DNA of 35,381 bases from Candidatus Thorarchaeota archaeon (GCA_016840385.1 JAEOSL010000023.1:1-35381); one strand, 5' to 3'; positions 1 to 8,839 are shown, counted from the first letter of the stretch. Made by a program: numbers and translations. Notes: a model not told the origin generated them from the sequence alone.

Positions 1-45
1 GTTTTCGACCCTATGACCCGGGTTCGAATCCCGGTCGGGGCACCA
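1..45 (+). tRNA. tRNA-Glu (UUC), 3' part, cut by window edge
   Basis: The T arm is clear: stem CCGGG (18-22), loop TTCGAAT (23-29), stem CCCGG (30-34). A seven-base acceptor strand (35-41), discriminator A and an encoded CCA (43-45) follow. Reading back through a four-base variable loop gives an anticodon loop TTTTCGA (2-8) with anticodon TTC, as in archaeal tRNA-Glu. The 5' half is outside the window. The isotype is therefore likely, not certain; a different stem register would read TTT (Lys) but would put C at position 37, which is unusual. Confidence 0.85.
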
Positions 46-53
46 TTCTCCTT

Positions 54-497
54 TTACAACTTCTTCTCTAAGAAGAACTTCTTGATACCTTCTGGATATC
101 CTTCAAAGACACCCACTATCCTGTATCCTATTTTTTCGTAGAATTGTGATGCTTGAAATGAATAGCTCGAAGTATTAGCAGACGCACATCCTTCTTCTTT
201 TGCCATTCCTTCAACTTTCAATAGAAGGTTTCTTCCGTATCCCATTTTCCTGAATCTTTCATCTATCCAAAGGTGATCAATAGTCAAGCTTTGGTAGTAG
301 GTTCGACCTCTTATTCCTCCAACGACTTCACCGGTTTTACTTTTCAGAGTTAGACTGATACTGGTTCCTGGTTGGGTAGAAAGCCCTCCTGACTGTTCAA
401 TATTGTAGTCGCGGAGCTTGGTGCTGATAACCTGCCAATTTTCATTGGTCATTTCACTGATAACTATGAGTTTGTTATCACTAGTATCGCTATTCAT
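54..497 (-). CDS. GNAT family N-acetyltransferase
   Basis: The 147-aa protein has the length of a single GNAT domain. Motif A is visible around residues 82-95 as RKMGYGRNLL, an R/Q-x-x-G-x-G/A acetyl-CoA pyrophosphate loop. It is followed by the typical C-terminal half FQASQFYEKIGYRIVG and a final beta strand GIKKFFLEKKL. Family knowledge says it transfers an acetyl group from acetyl-CoA to an amine; the substrate cannot be read from the sequence. The start is preceded by GAGGG about six bases upstream. It is the last gene of a minus-strand run after nadC (40-base gap), and may be cotranscribed. Its 3' end abuts the tRNA on the opposite strand. Confidence 0.85.
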   Translation of the reverse strand: MNSDTSDNKLIVISEMTNENWQVISTKLRDYNIEQSGGLSTQPGTSISLTLKSKTGEVVGGIRGRTYYQSLTIDHLWIDERFRKMGYGRNLLLKVEGMAKEEGCASANTSSYSFQASQFYEKIGYRIVGVFEGYPEGIKKFFLEKKL

Positions 498-537
498 CCA
501 TATCCCTCATTAAATCGATTATTGATCAAGTCCACAT

Positions 538-1395
538 TTAATTCAAAGAGAGTCGCATATTGAAATCTACTGAGTCATAGGAATGAGTCAAAGAACCTGA
601 AGAGATTACATCTATCTCATTTCGAGCGTATTCCCTGACATTATCTTCGTCTATGCCTCCAGAGGCTTCTAGGATGACATTCCCACGAACACCCTTACTC
701 TTGAGAACCTCTATCAGACCACCAATATCCTGAGGTGAGAAATTATCAAGAAGGACAATATCTGCACCTGCACTGATTGCTTCTTCAGTTTCCTGAAGGG
801 TACGTGCTTCGCAGGATATCTTCTTACTGAATGATACTGCGTCTTTGGCTGCACTGACTGCTTCATGAACCCCTCCAACTGCGGTTATGTGATTATTCTT
901 GATGAGGACCATGTCATCGAGTGCATATCGATGAGGGTCTCCCCCGCCAATGACAACTGCACGTTTCTCAAAGAATCTGAATCCAGGAGTGGTCTTTCGT
1001 GTACAGGCGATCTTCACCTTGGGATTTACCTCTCTGGCTACACTCACCATTCTATAGGTCTTTGTCGCAATCCCGCTCATGCGTTGAATGATATTGAGAA
1101 TCAATCGTTCCACTGTGAGTAGTGTCCTTGCCTTACCTCGCAATCGCATAACTGGGTCCTCAGGATTTACCCAGTTCCCTTCAAACGTTAGAATTTCATA
1201 GGTGAGACCTGTCAAGTAAGCGATAGCCTCAGCCTCTTTGATACCTGCAAGTATTGCCTTCTCCCTCGCATATAATGTAGCAAGAGCGGTTTTATCTTCA
1301 GGAATCGTAACATTCGTTGTTAGGTCTCCTGATCTAACATCTTCCTCAAGGAACTTCTTCAGGGTTTCAACAATCTCGGGTGGTAGTGTATTCAC
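538..1395 (-). CDS. nadC: Quinolinate phosphoribosyltransferase (nicotinate-nucleotide pyrophosphorylase)
   Basis: NadC converts quinolinate and PRPP to nicotinate mononucleotide, CO2 and pyrophosphate in de novo NAD synthesis. The 285 residues match the usual length. Family hallmarks are present in order: an N-terminal EDVRSGDLTT, then RKTTPGFRFFEK, GGGDPHRYALDDMVLIKNNH, a central EARTLQE, LLDNFSP, and EASGGI near the C-terminus. The start is GTG with GAGGTG five bases upstream; that site overlaps the stop of the AMMECR1 gene, so the two are probably translationally coupled. No nadA or nadB is in the window. Identification is firm. Confidence 0.96.
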   Translation of the reverse strand: MNTLPPEIVETLKKFLEEDVRSGDLTTNVTIPEDKTALATLYAREKAILAGIKEAEAIAYLTGLTYEILTFEGNWVNPEDPVMRLRGKARTLLTVERLILNIIQRMSGIATKTYRMVSVAREVNPKVKIACTRKTTPGFRFFEKRAVVIGGGDPHRYALDDMVLIKNNHITAVGGVHEAVSAAKDAVSFSKKISCEARTLQETEEAISAGADIVLLDNFSPQDIGGLIEVLKSKGVRGNVILEASGGIDEDNVREYARNEIDVISSGSLTHSYDSVDFNMRLSLN

Positions 1396-1404
1396 ATGAT
1401 CACC

Positions 1405-2034
1405 TCAACATTTTGGATGACTGGGGTCTCTCACGACATTACCCCTTGGTTTTTCCTCACCAAATATTTCAGCTTGAAAGGACATGAACTCTGTCTTTGG
1501 ATCTTTCCATGCATCTTCTGGAAGTCCCGCCTTGTTACAGGTGTGTTCTAGATATTCTAGAGTATTCCATTTCCAATCCACAGGTACTTGTGGTAGTAAA
1601 AGTCCTCTCCACCTTCCCTGTACAGCAATTAATCCATCACGACCTACTTTCACAAGACTCAGCAAATCTTCTGGTTTTGAATACTCAATCTTCTCTGGAG
1701 GTGTCAAGACACTAAGATCTACAATGATAGTATCAAGTTCTCTTGGTGTTAATGGCAGAAAACGAGTATCGTTAACTGCAGAATCTATAGACGAGTCGAT
1801 AACAGCTTCAACCAGAGGTTGAGATGGATAGGGTCTCCCAATACAACCACGTAATGATACTCTGTTCCCAGATATAGAGTTCAGTGTCACAAAAACTCCA
1901 GATTTTTGTCTGAGATGTTCTGCAGTGTCCTTTGGTGGTTCAGACTTCATTTTCTGAGTCACATATTCATCTACAGTTTTTCTAGCAAGTCTTACGAGAA
2001 AATTCCCATCTTCATCTGAATATGCATTGGACAC
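1405..2034 (-). CDS. AMMECR1 domain protein
   Basis: The 209-aa protein is a single AMMECR1 domain. The signature LRGCIGRPYP lies about one third in, followed by VDLSVLTPPEKI, a VGRDGLIAVQGRWRGLLLPQV stretch and the C-terminal pair WNTLEYLEHTC and FQAEIF. Archaeal members of this length are common. The biochemical role is not established; some relatives sit in the AmmeMemoRadiSam set with a Memo protein and a radical SAM enzyme, neither of which is here. It is the first gene of the minus-strand cluster, nine bases ahead of nadC with the nadC ribosome site overlapping its stop. Confidence 0.92.
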   Translation of the reverse strand: MSNAYSDEDGNFLVRLARKTVDEYVTQKMKSEPPKDTAEHLRQKSGVFVTLNSISGNRVSLRGCIGRPYPSQPLVEAVIDSSIDSAVNDTRFLPLTPRELDTIIVDLSVLTPPEKIEYSKPEDLLSLVKVGRDGLIAVQGRWRGLLLPQVPVDWKWNTLEYLEHTCNKAGLPEDAWKDPKTEFMSFQAEIFGEEKPRGNVVRDPSHPKC

Positions 2035-2084
2035 GTTGTATCAACTCACTCACAAGTATGAAAATTCACCGTTATTTGTTTTGA

Positions 2085-2250
2085 GTAATTACCGTTCCCC
2101 GAAACTTAGACATTCCTAGACATCGAATCCTGGATGAAGTTCGGTTCCTGTTTCATCGAGGTAGCTCTCTGCAGATTCTCTGAATCTGTTAGGAGTCTTA
2201 CATCCTCTTCGCAGGCGTTTTTAGTCTCCGGCAAACTGACGGCGACTAGA
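2085..2250 (-). ncRNA. Putative TnpB guide (omega/re) RNA scaffold at the right end
   Basis: TnpB guide RNAs are known to overlap the 3' end of tnpB and run past its stop. Here the end of the gene holds a 7-bp inverted repeat with a three-base loop (CAGATTC/GAATCTG, 2172-2188), and the stop lies in a TCTAAGTTTCGGGG block resembling right ends of archaeal tnpB elements. The element end and start of the guide would then be near 2085-2095. Boundaries are inferred and could be off by tens of bases. Confidence 0.35.
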
Positions 2251-3335
2251 TTCAGTGCGGCATTGAGGTCCCTATCGATTACTAGACCACACTGTTCACA
2301 ATGATACACTCTCTCTGTCAGAGAGAGTTCCTTCTTTCTGTACCCACACTGTGAACACTTCTTTGATGAGGGGAAAGTCCTTGAAACAACAACGAGTTCA
2401 GAACCGTACCACTGGCACTTGTACTTCAGTTGTCGCCTAAACTCATAGAATCCTACATCAGCAATGACTCGTGCCAACCTTCGATTTTTCATCATCCCTG
2501 ACACAAGCAGGTCCTCGATCACTACCTTACTGTGGCTCTTAGCAAGATAGGTCGTCACCTTGTGTAATGTGTCCTGTCTGATGTTGAAGACTCTAAGGTG
2601 TAGCATTGCAAGTCGTAATTTTGCTTTCTCGCGGTTCTTACTCCCTTTCTTTTTTCGTGACAGGCTCTTTGAGAGCTGTTTCAATTTCCTCAAACGTCTT
2701 CCCAGAGCCCGCGGGTTTGCAAAGACGGTCCCATCAGAGAGTGTTGCCAGATTCTTCACTCCCAAGTCCACTCCCACTGGTACCCCTCTTACGTGCTGTG
2801 GGTCAATGATATCCTCCTCCACAGTGACTGAAACAAACCACCTGTTGGCTCGTCGCCGCACAGTGGCTGAGAGGATTTTCCCACTATTGTACTTCTCTCT
2901 CTGCTCCTTGATTCGAATCTTTCCAATTCTTGGGAGCTGGATTGTCCGCTCATGGAACCTAATGGATCCATACAATCTGAAGCTATCCTTGACACCTCTC
3001 CTCTTGAAGCGAGGAAATCCTACCTTCTTCCCAGACTTGAGTCCTCGATAGAAATTCTTGAAGGCTCGATGAAGGTCTCTCAGTGCCTCTTCCGGTGCAC
3101 ACTTAGAAGTTTCATACATCCATGAGAAATCTGTTTTCTTCAGGGAGTTGAGGAGCTTGTGCTGCTTCATTGCATCAGTGAACCGATCGTTCCCTTGATT
3201 GTTCTTATATTGTGCAATCCTTTTTTCAAGGCCCCAGTTATAGGCAAAACGAGCTACTCCTGCATGTTGAGCAAGGGTTGACCTCTGGGAATTGTTTGGA
3301 TCCAGTTCATACCTGTAAGCTCTGTTGATCAACAT
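2106..3335 (-). CDS. tnpB: TnpB, RNA-guided nuclease of an IS200/IS605-type element
   Basis: This 409-aa protein has the full TnpB architecture: an N-terminal REC/wedge region starting MLINRAYRYELDPN, a lysine/arginine-rich linker, and a split RuvC nuclease. The catalytic acidic residues are present: D190 in GVDLGVKN, E274 in VIEDL, and D354/D356 in DRDLNAALN. The zinc finger between the last two has C327, C330, C346 and C349. TnpB uses an RNA made from the element's right end to cut DNA at the donor site. No tnpA (Y1 transposase) lies beside it, so it is a solo tnpB needing a transposase in trans. It has no frameshift and looks active. Confidence 0.95.
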   Translation of the reverse strand: MLINRAYRYELDPNNSQRSTLAQHAGVARFAYNWGLEKRIAQYKNNQGNDRFTDAMKQHKLLNSLKKTDFSWMYETSKCAPEEALRDLHRAFKNFYRGLKSGKKVGFPRFKRRGVKDSFRLYGSIRFHERTIQLPRIGKIRIKEQREKYNSGKILSATVRRRANRWFVSVTVEEDIIDPQHVRGVPVGVDLGVKNLATLSDGTVFANPRALGRRLRKLKQLSKSLSRKKKGSKNREKAKLRLAMLHLRVFNIRQDTLHKVTTYLAKSHSKVVIEDLLVSGMMKNRRLARVIADVGFYEFRRQLKYKCQWYGSELVVVSRTFPSSKKCSQCGYRKKELSLTERVYHCEQCGLVIDRDLNAALNLVAVSLPETKNACEEDVRLLTDSENLQRATSMKQEPNFIQDSMSRNV

Positions 3336-3449
3336 TCAGGTTCAGCATATCATCTTCTATACAGCTAATAAGCTCATACAAGAATTCTCTTTATTCAACT
3401 GCAAGTTTTATTGATTTCTAGGTTAGTCTAGGATTTATGCAGCTGTTTA

Positions 3450-4754
3450 CTACGCCTTACGTACTGGTACTGTTCCTACAATTCCTGGACCTACCATAAA
3501 TTCACCTTCATGATACACAATTTGCCCATCTACAATAGTTGTGACAGGTTTTGCCAGTACTCGACGCCCTTCAAACGGTGTAATTTTTGCCTTAGAATGG
3601 AAGTCTGCTCCTGAAACATACCACTCTTGCCTCCGAACTAAGACAATATCTGCATCATATCCTTCTGTTAGTATTCCCTTATTCGGAATTCCCAGTATCA
3701 TAGCTGGCCCTGAACAACAGCATCTAAGAAAATCAATCCAACTCATCCTCCCCTCGAAAACTTCTGTGAGCATCAATGGCAAAGTAGTTTCAAGACCTGG
3801 AATCCCGGAAGCTGCTTCAAGGAATGGCGCAGTCTTCTCAGACATTATGTGGGGTGCATGATCAGAGGCTACACAGTCTATTGCACACTTAATACACAGT
3901 GCTTGGGTAAGCATTTGAGTATCATATGGTGACCTGAGCGGTGGTAGCATTTTGGCTGTTCCATCATCGTGTGGAAATACATCACCGGACAAAAACATGT
4001 GATGTGGTGCTACTTCTGCTGTGAGGGTGTGTTCAGCTCTTCGTTCTAAAATCAGTCTTGCAGTGGCTGCACAGCTTACATGACAAACATGGAGCCTTGC
4101 TTCATATTCGACCTTAGCATCGAGAAATGCTTGAAGTGAATTGACCTCACTCTCACAGCTGTGTTTTAGGAAGAACTCCTCTCTAGTTTCAGTTTTCTCA
4201 TCTTTTGTTGAAGAATCTGGATGGAAAAGAAGTGGGAGATTATGCTTGTTAGCAAGTTTAACACATTTCTTCATTTGTTTCTCATCGTATTGAACTCCGT
4301 AGAGTAATGGTGAATGTGGATATACCTTGAGACCAAGTATGTCTGGAACCATAGAAGCGTCAAATATCTTACCAATTCCTGCGTAGAATCCCACGTTCAC
4401 ATATCGTTTTGCTGATGCACTAGCAATTTTTTGATCTAATATTTTACGTGTTAGCACGGGAGGTTTTGAATTGGGCATATCGACAACTGTGGTAATCCCA
4501 CCAGCAGCAGCAGCCATAGTACCTGTTTCATAATCCTCTTTCTCTGATTGATCCAAATCTCGAAGATGAACGTGCATATCAATGAGGCCAGGAAGAATGT
4601 AAAGTCCTCTACAATCTACAATTTTCTTACTTTCTGGTTCTTCACCATGGTTATAGAAACCCTCAATTTTTCCACTATCTATTGCTACAGATTGAATGGA
4701 CTCTCTATCATTTACAATGATTATTCCATCTTTGAGGACTAAATCTACAACCAT
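3450..4754 (-). CDS. pyrC: Dihydroorotase (amidohydrolase family)
   Basis: The 434-aa protein is a full-length amidohydrolase. It has the metal-binding HVHLRD at residues 61-66, MPNSKPP as in dihydroorotases, a lysine in LGLKVYPHSP where many members carry a carboxylated metal-bridging lysine, further metal histidines in FHPDS and HVCHVS, and a catalytic aspartate in ASDHAPH. HVHLRD and MPNS favour dihydroorotase over hydantoinase, though allantoinase is a close relative. It would cyclise carbamoyl-aspartate to dihydroorotate in pyrimidine synthesis. It stands alone without other pyr genes, 59 bases downstream of the CBS gene on the same strand. Confidence 0.88.
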   Translation of the reverse strand: MVVDLVLKDGIIIVNDRESIQSVAIDSGKIEGFYNHGEEPESKKIVDCRGLYILPGLIDMHVHLRDLDQSEKEDYETGTMAAAAGGITTVVDMPNSKPPVLTRKILDQKIASASAKRYVNVGFYAGIGKIFDASMVPDILGLKVYPHSPLLYGVQYDEKQMKKCVKLANKHNLPLLFHPDSSTKDEKTETREEFFLKHSCESEVNSLQAFLDAKVEYEARLHVCHVSCAATARLILERRAEHTLTAEVAPHHMFLSGDVFPHDDGTAKMLPPLRSPYDTQMLTQALCIKCAIDCVASDHAPHIMSEKTAPFLEAASGIPGLETTLPLMLTEVFEGRMSWIDFLRCCCSGPAMILGIPNKGILTEGYDADIVLVRRQEWYVSGADFHSKAKITPFEGRRVLAKPVTTIVDGQIVYHEGEFMVGPGIVGTVPVRKA

Positions 4755-4813
4755 TTGACAACCACGTCGGTGTGGTCATTTGTAAGCAGTGACCAATACT
4801 ATACAGGTGCATT

Positions 4814-5617
4814 CTACACCTTAAACTTGTTTGCAACGAAACGAGTTAGGTCGGTAGCACTGATCATACCAACCAATCTGTTACCTTCTCCCACTACTGT
4901 GAGTGTAGTCAGATTTGCTTCAAACATCTTTGATGCTGCTTCAGCTATGGAATCGTCTGGAGAAACAAGAGGTGGTTGTTGCAACATTGCATCAACAACA
5001 CGAATCTGTCGTACTTGATTTGCTCTGTGTTTATCTGGAACTTCTACAGTGAATCGTGCCATTGCATCAGCAACCATTCTCTCGGTAATCAAACCAAGTA
5101 CACGTCCACCATCAGTTACTGGAAGTCCTGAATATCCAGCTGCAAGCATATCCCCGCGAGCTTTCACTAGACGTGTTACAGGATTCACTTGAAGAATATC
5201 TTCTGTGGTCATAAGTTCAGAAACTTTGATTTTGTCGAATCTATCAACTAGTTTGGAGATTTGCACTTTAGTTATGACTCCGACAAGTTTGTTATCCTCA
5301 TCAACCACAGGACATCCGCTCATACCCCGCTCAATCATAAGCTGAGCTACGTCGGTCACTTCGTCATCAGGTCCAACTGTAATGACTGTATCAGTCATTG
5401 CGCTTGAAACATGGAGTCTTCTGATTGACATGGCTACAACCTTGCTCACGCCCAATCTATCCGCAATGTCTGCGTATGTTAGAATACCCGTGACCTCTCC
5501 ATCTTGAACTACAACTAGTCGCTCAATACCCTTCTTATTCAATATCCCTAGGGCATTTGAGAGTCTTTGATCTTTACTTATCGTATCTGGCTCAATCATA
5601 ATCTGACTTACTTGCAT
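4814..5617 (-). CDS. Protein with four CBS domains
   Basis: The 267 residues are made up almost entirely of four CBS motifs, i.e. two Bateman modules. Repeats are recognisable by their starts and ends: VSQIMIEPDTIS...ADIADRL, VSSAMTDTVITV...VQISKLV, VSELMTTEDILQV...MVADAMA, and VVDAMLQQPPLVS...TDLTRFV. No catalytic domain is attached. CBS pairs in other proteins bind adenine nucleotides and act as energy sensors; the ligand and target here are unknown. It follows a second CBS protein on the same strand after 46 bases and precedes dihydroorotase, so the three may form a transcript. Confidence 0.9.
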   Translation of the reverse strand: MQVSQIMIEPDTISKDQRLSNALGILNKKGIERLVVVQDGEVTGILTYADIADRLGVSKVVAMSIRRLHVSSAMTDTVITVGPDDEVTDVAQLMIERGMSGCPVVDEDNKLVGVITKVQISKLVDRFDKIKVSELMTTEDILQVNPVTRLVKARGDMLAAGYSGLPVTDGGRVLGLITERMVADAMARFTVEVPDKHRANQVRQIRVVDAMLQQPPLVSPDDSIAEAASKMFEANLTTLTVVGEGNRLVGMISATDLTRFVANKFKV

Positions 5618-5663
5618 CTTTTAATCCTCCTAAATTGTACACATTACAGAATGACAGGAGCAA

Positions 5664-6248
5664 TCAATCAGTGTCTTCCCAACTCTCACGGCAGGACTCG
5701 CAATGATATTGATCATCCTCAAGAACTAAGTCTGTTGAATATTCTCCACAGCTTGAACATTCGCCGCCATAAGCAATGAGTTCATCATCCTCATCTTTTG
5801 ACCTTTTCTGTGCTTCTTCGTTTCTGAGTCGTAGTGATTCAACAAGAATATCGATAAGTTCTGGAGACCAGCGGAGAATATCTCTTGATGTAATGATTCC
5901 CGCTAGTGAATTGTTCTTTAGAACCGCTATTCGTCTAATGTTACTCTTTGCCATGATTCTCATTGCTTCTGTGAGACCAGTTCCAGGAACCACATGAATG
6001 ATTGGTGAGGACATAATCTCCGATGCGGTTGTTGTTTTCGTATCTTTTTCTTTAGCAACAACACGTCGAACAATGTCAGATTCTGTGATTATTCCTACAG
6101 GTCTTTCCTTATCAGTGATAATTACTGAGCCTATATCCATTTTAGACATGGACTTAGAAACCTCAAAGACAGACGCATCAGGGGGCATTGTAACAACATT
6201 GACCGCCATGATGTCTTTCACAAACATTGAATGAGTGGAATCTGACAC
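5664..6248 (-). CDS. Two-CBS-domain protein with C-terminal zinc ribbon
   Basis: The 194-aa protein has one CBS pair (residues about 8-62 and 75-130; starts VKDIMAVNVVTMP and ASEIMSSPIIHVV), a short charged linker, then a C-terminal zinc ribbon with CSSCGEYS and CESCRESW. The two CxxC knuckles are about 19 residues apart. This layout is common in archaea and suggests a nucleotide-responsive regulator that contacts nucleic acid or protein through the ribbon. It is the first gene of the CBS-CBS-dihydroorotase run. The exact role is unknown. Confidence 0.88.
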   Translation of the reverse strand: MSDSTHSMFVKDIMAVNVVTMPPDASVFEVSKSMSKMDIGSVIITDKERPVGIITESDIVRRVVAKEKDTKTTTASEIMSSPIIHVVPGTGLTEAMRIMAKSNIRRIAVLKNNSLAGIITSRDILRWSPELIDILVESLRLRNEEAQKRSKDEDDELIAYGGECSSCGEYSTDLVLEDDQYHCESCRESWEDTD

Positions 6249-6364
6249 GAACTATCCTCCAATTGCAAGAAGTTGGTTTGACACTCACCGACTAACTGGC
6301 AGAGTGTCTTCTCAGGCTGAACTTCAATCTCTCCGATTTTAAATGTGTCTGTATCGCGTTCGAA

Positions 6365-8377
6365 TTACGATTTCTTTACTACTTTTCCACCACCAGCAGG
6401 AAGAACGCGCATAAAATCTTCCTGTGGGATTTGACTCACTAAGTGAGATTGTTCTTCAGGAACGAGTTTTTTCAGCATAGCCTGTATTGTCTTGACTACC
6501 TGTCCTTTCTTTTCATCACCGGGTATAACTTGAACAAAATACTCAGTTTGAGCCTCTATAGCTGTTATAGGGCCAGATATTGGAATTGCATATTCTTCTT
6601 CCAACAATACTCCCACAGCTAATTCTACAGGTACTTTACGTAAGAGATTCTTTGTTCCATATATCATAACTGCACCTGCAGGCAAGTGTTCTCCTGAGGG
6701 TGGGCTAAAACTTACTTGCTCTGGATTCACCCAATAAGCATCGCCTCCAGAAAGTCCGTCCTGCCATGCTCTGGAGAATGTCACCGCAAACTGTGCTGCT
6801 TCATCTATCGTTTGTTGACTTGGTGCTTCATCCGGGACTTTGATCAAGGTATATGGTGCACCATGAATTGAAGCATGTAGGAAGATATCGTTTGCACTCA
6901 TTTGACGCTTAGCAATATCCTCATTACTTTTGATATCCCTTCCCCCAATAATCAGGTAACCTTCTGATGATGTGAACCAACGAAACTTTTCATACCACCG
7001 TTTCTTTCTGGTCTTTACACGAACCTTCTTGACAGTTGGTTCAGCGATAGTAACTTCTAGTTTCTCTAGTTTTGCTTTTGTCCGGTCAATCTGAATTTGG
7101 GCACCCTTTATCTTAGCTTTAGATTTCTTTGCCTGATCATATGCGCGAGAGGCATTGTCTTGAGCAGTGAGTCTAATATCAAGAGTTACTTTGGAACCAT
7201 TCAGAATAGCTATGATTTGTCCCTGTGATGGAATTATCCTATCGATAATCATGGCTGATGGAATGCCCTTAGTTTTTCCTTCGTCTATTCTTCGAATGAT
7301 TTCATCCCAAGGATGTCCGTCAGATCTGGCCTTGGTCACAGTTTCGAGAACTTCCTGAGTAATAGTGAAATGAGAGTAGATGAGTTCGCCAAGGACTCGT
7401 AGTTTCTCAGCTTTTGTTCTCAGATTGTCAATACCCTGTCCCTGTTTGTCAATGATTCTTTGCAAGCGCTTCTGTTCTTTTGTTTGTGCGCTCTGTAGTT
7501 CCTCATCTTCAAGCTCACTATCCGATACACCATAAAACTCGTCAAGAGCTTGGCTAAAAGTATCAAAGGATTCAGATGGTTGATCATTATAGAGTTGGAA
7601 CGGAAATGGTGAGAATCCTATATAGTCGGAGGTATCCTCATCCTCTGATGGTTCAACATCAAGAATCACACTAGGCTTAGAAACACCTGCTTTTAGTTTC
7701 TCAATGAATTCTGCAAATCCTCCCTTCAAATCAGATAGAGTTTGACTATCTATTTCTGGAACCATAACTTTCGGTGCAACTGATGATAGCGCACATATCT
7801 CCTCGCAACTCAATGAATCAAGATTTAGCCTACTAGCTAAGGTTCGCACGATATTCGCATTCGAGCCTGCAATTAATTCTTCAAACGACTCATCATCGAT
7901 ACTGAACAAGTCCTCTCCTCTTAGTGGAGGGAATTCATACTGCGCCTTAGGAATGATATCTCGATCTCTCATTCGTTTGTATCGCATTGCTACAAAGATA
8001 GTATCTTTTGGGTCCAAGAGAAGCATATTTCCCGTTCCAAACATCTCTGCAACAAGCTTGTAGGATTCATCTTCATTTCCTATCTCTATAATCAGGATTC
8101 TATCTAGATCATGCTGTTTGAACGAGATAACTCGTTTATCCCTCAGATACTTCCTCAATACAGCGCAAAAATGTGGGGGCTGACGGGGCGCTTTGCGGGC
8201 ATACTCTGTAAGATGGGTCCTTGTTCCTGGATGGATGAGTAGGTTTGTAGTGCCGCCTCCTGGTTGGTATAGTTTGAGGACAAAAATATCACCATACTGG
8301 TAGATATTCTTGATTACTGCACCTTCTGCAGCTTCACGCAATTCAGGTAGCATGAGGCGAATGTCAATATTACTCAT
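6365..8377 (-). CDS. NEMF/Rqc2/RqcH family ribosome quality control protein
   Basis: The protein of about 670 aa matches the NFACT family: an NFACT-N domain starting MSNIDIRLMLPEL with the HPGTRTHLTEY block, a central helical and coiled-coil part (about 300-460), and an NFACT-R domain near 475-590 (KKRWYEKFRWFTSSEG, GGRDIKSNEDIAKRQM, DIFLHASIHGAP). Family members bind 60S/50S subunits carrying stalled peptidyl-tRNA and promote C-terminal tail addition. I chose the ATG at 8377 because the domain normally begins there and AAGGA lies just upstream; an in-frame ATG at 8389 would add four residues. It is transcribed divergently from the EMC6-like gene. Confidence 0.94.
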   Translation of the reverse strand: MSNIDIRLMLPELREAAEGAVIKNIYQYGDIFVLKLYQPGGGTTNLLIHPGTRTHLTEYARKAPRQPPHFCAVLRKYLRDKRVISFKQHDLDRILIIEIGNEDESYKLVAEMFGTGNMLLLDPKDTIFVAMRYKRMRDRDIIPKAQYEFPPLRGEDLFSIDDESFEELIAGSNANIVRTLASRLNLDSLSCEEICALSSVAPKVMVPEIDSQTLSDLKGGFAEFIEKLKAGVSKPSVILDVEPSEDEDTSDYIGFSPFPFQLYNDQPSESFDTFSQALDEFYGVSDSELEDEELQSAQTKEQKRLQRIIDKQGQGIDNLRTKAEKLRVLGELIYSHFTITQEVLETVTKARSDGHPWDEIIRRIDEGKTKGIPSAMIIDRIIPSQGQIIAILNGSKVTLDIRLTAQDNASRAYDQAKKSKAKIKGAQIQIDRTKAKLEKLEVTIAEPTVKKVRVKTRKKRWYEKFRWFTSSEGYLIIGGRDIKSNEDIAKRQMSANDIFLHASIHGAPYTLIKVPDEAPSQQTIDEAAQFAVTFSRAWQDGLSGGDAYWVNPEQVSFSPPSGEHLPAGAVMIYGTKNLLRKVPVELAVGVLLEEEYAIPISGPITAIEAQTEYFVQVIPGDEKKGQVVKTIQAMLKKLVPEEQSHLVSQIPQEDFMRVLPAGGGKVVKKS

Positions 8378-8440
8378 CGAGTCCTTCATTGAAGTTCACA
8401 TCGTCAACAAACCGACATGATTATAACATAGTCGATTGAA

Positions 8441-8458
8441 CCACCTTCAAATAGGTGG
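8441..8458 (+). promoter_or_regulatory. Hairpin enclosing the ribosome binding site of the EMC6-like gene
   Basis: CCACCT (8441-8446) pairs perfectly with AGGTGG (8453-8458) across a six-base loop. The 3' arm is the likely Shine-Dalgarno site, nine bases before the ATG at 8468. If the transcript starts upstream of 8441, the hairpin would mask the site. Its function is inferred. Confidence 0.4.
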
Positions 8459-8467
8459 GTTATAGAT

Positions 8468-8839
8468 ATGGACCTTACTCCGCTGAAGAACGTCTTCAAC
8501 CGTATGTTTGGCAAATGGGCTGACACTCCAAATGATCTGCAGTATTATGTCAAAATCTTCTTTGCGCTCATCAGTGCAATTGTTTGTGGTATTGGGGGAC
8601 AAGCGTTTGCTGGTACAAGAGGTGTCATATTCGGTTTCTTGGTCTATATTCTCTCTCTATTTGCTATTCGTTACTTGTTAGATGTTGATCCTGAGGATCT
8701 TGGTGGCATGCGGAAAATGATTACAAACACCCTGTTCTCATATCTCATGCTATGGACCGTGGTCTGGACTATTATCTATGCTTTCTCAATTCCTGGAGCT
8801 GCTCTTGCTATCATCAATACGCCCCCTCCAACACCTTGA
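8468..8839 (+). CDS. EMC6/Rab5-interacting-like small membrane protein
   Basis: The 123-aa protein has a short polar N-terminus (to about residue 25), then three hydrophobic segments: about 29-52, 55-75 and 90-115. A glycine-rich stretch joins the first two and a polar loop DVDPEDLGG precedes the third. Size, topology and the TPNDLQYYVKIFFAL entry into the first helix resemble EMC6, the ER membrane complex subunit found in eukaryotes and Asgard archaea. Those proteins help insert membrane proteins. Identification rests on topology and pattern, so it is moderate. It is divergent from the NEMF gene, a second protein-biogenesis factor. Confidence 0.55.
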   Translation: MDLTPLKNVFNRMFGKWADTPNDLQYYVKIFFALISAIVCGIGGQAFAGTRGVIFGFLVYILSLFAIRYLLDVDPEDLGGMRKMITNTLFSYLMLWTVVWTIIYAFSIPGAALAIINTPPPTP

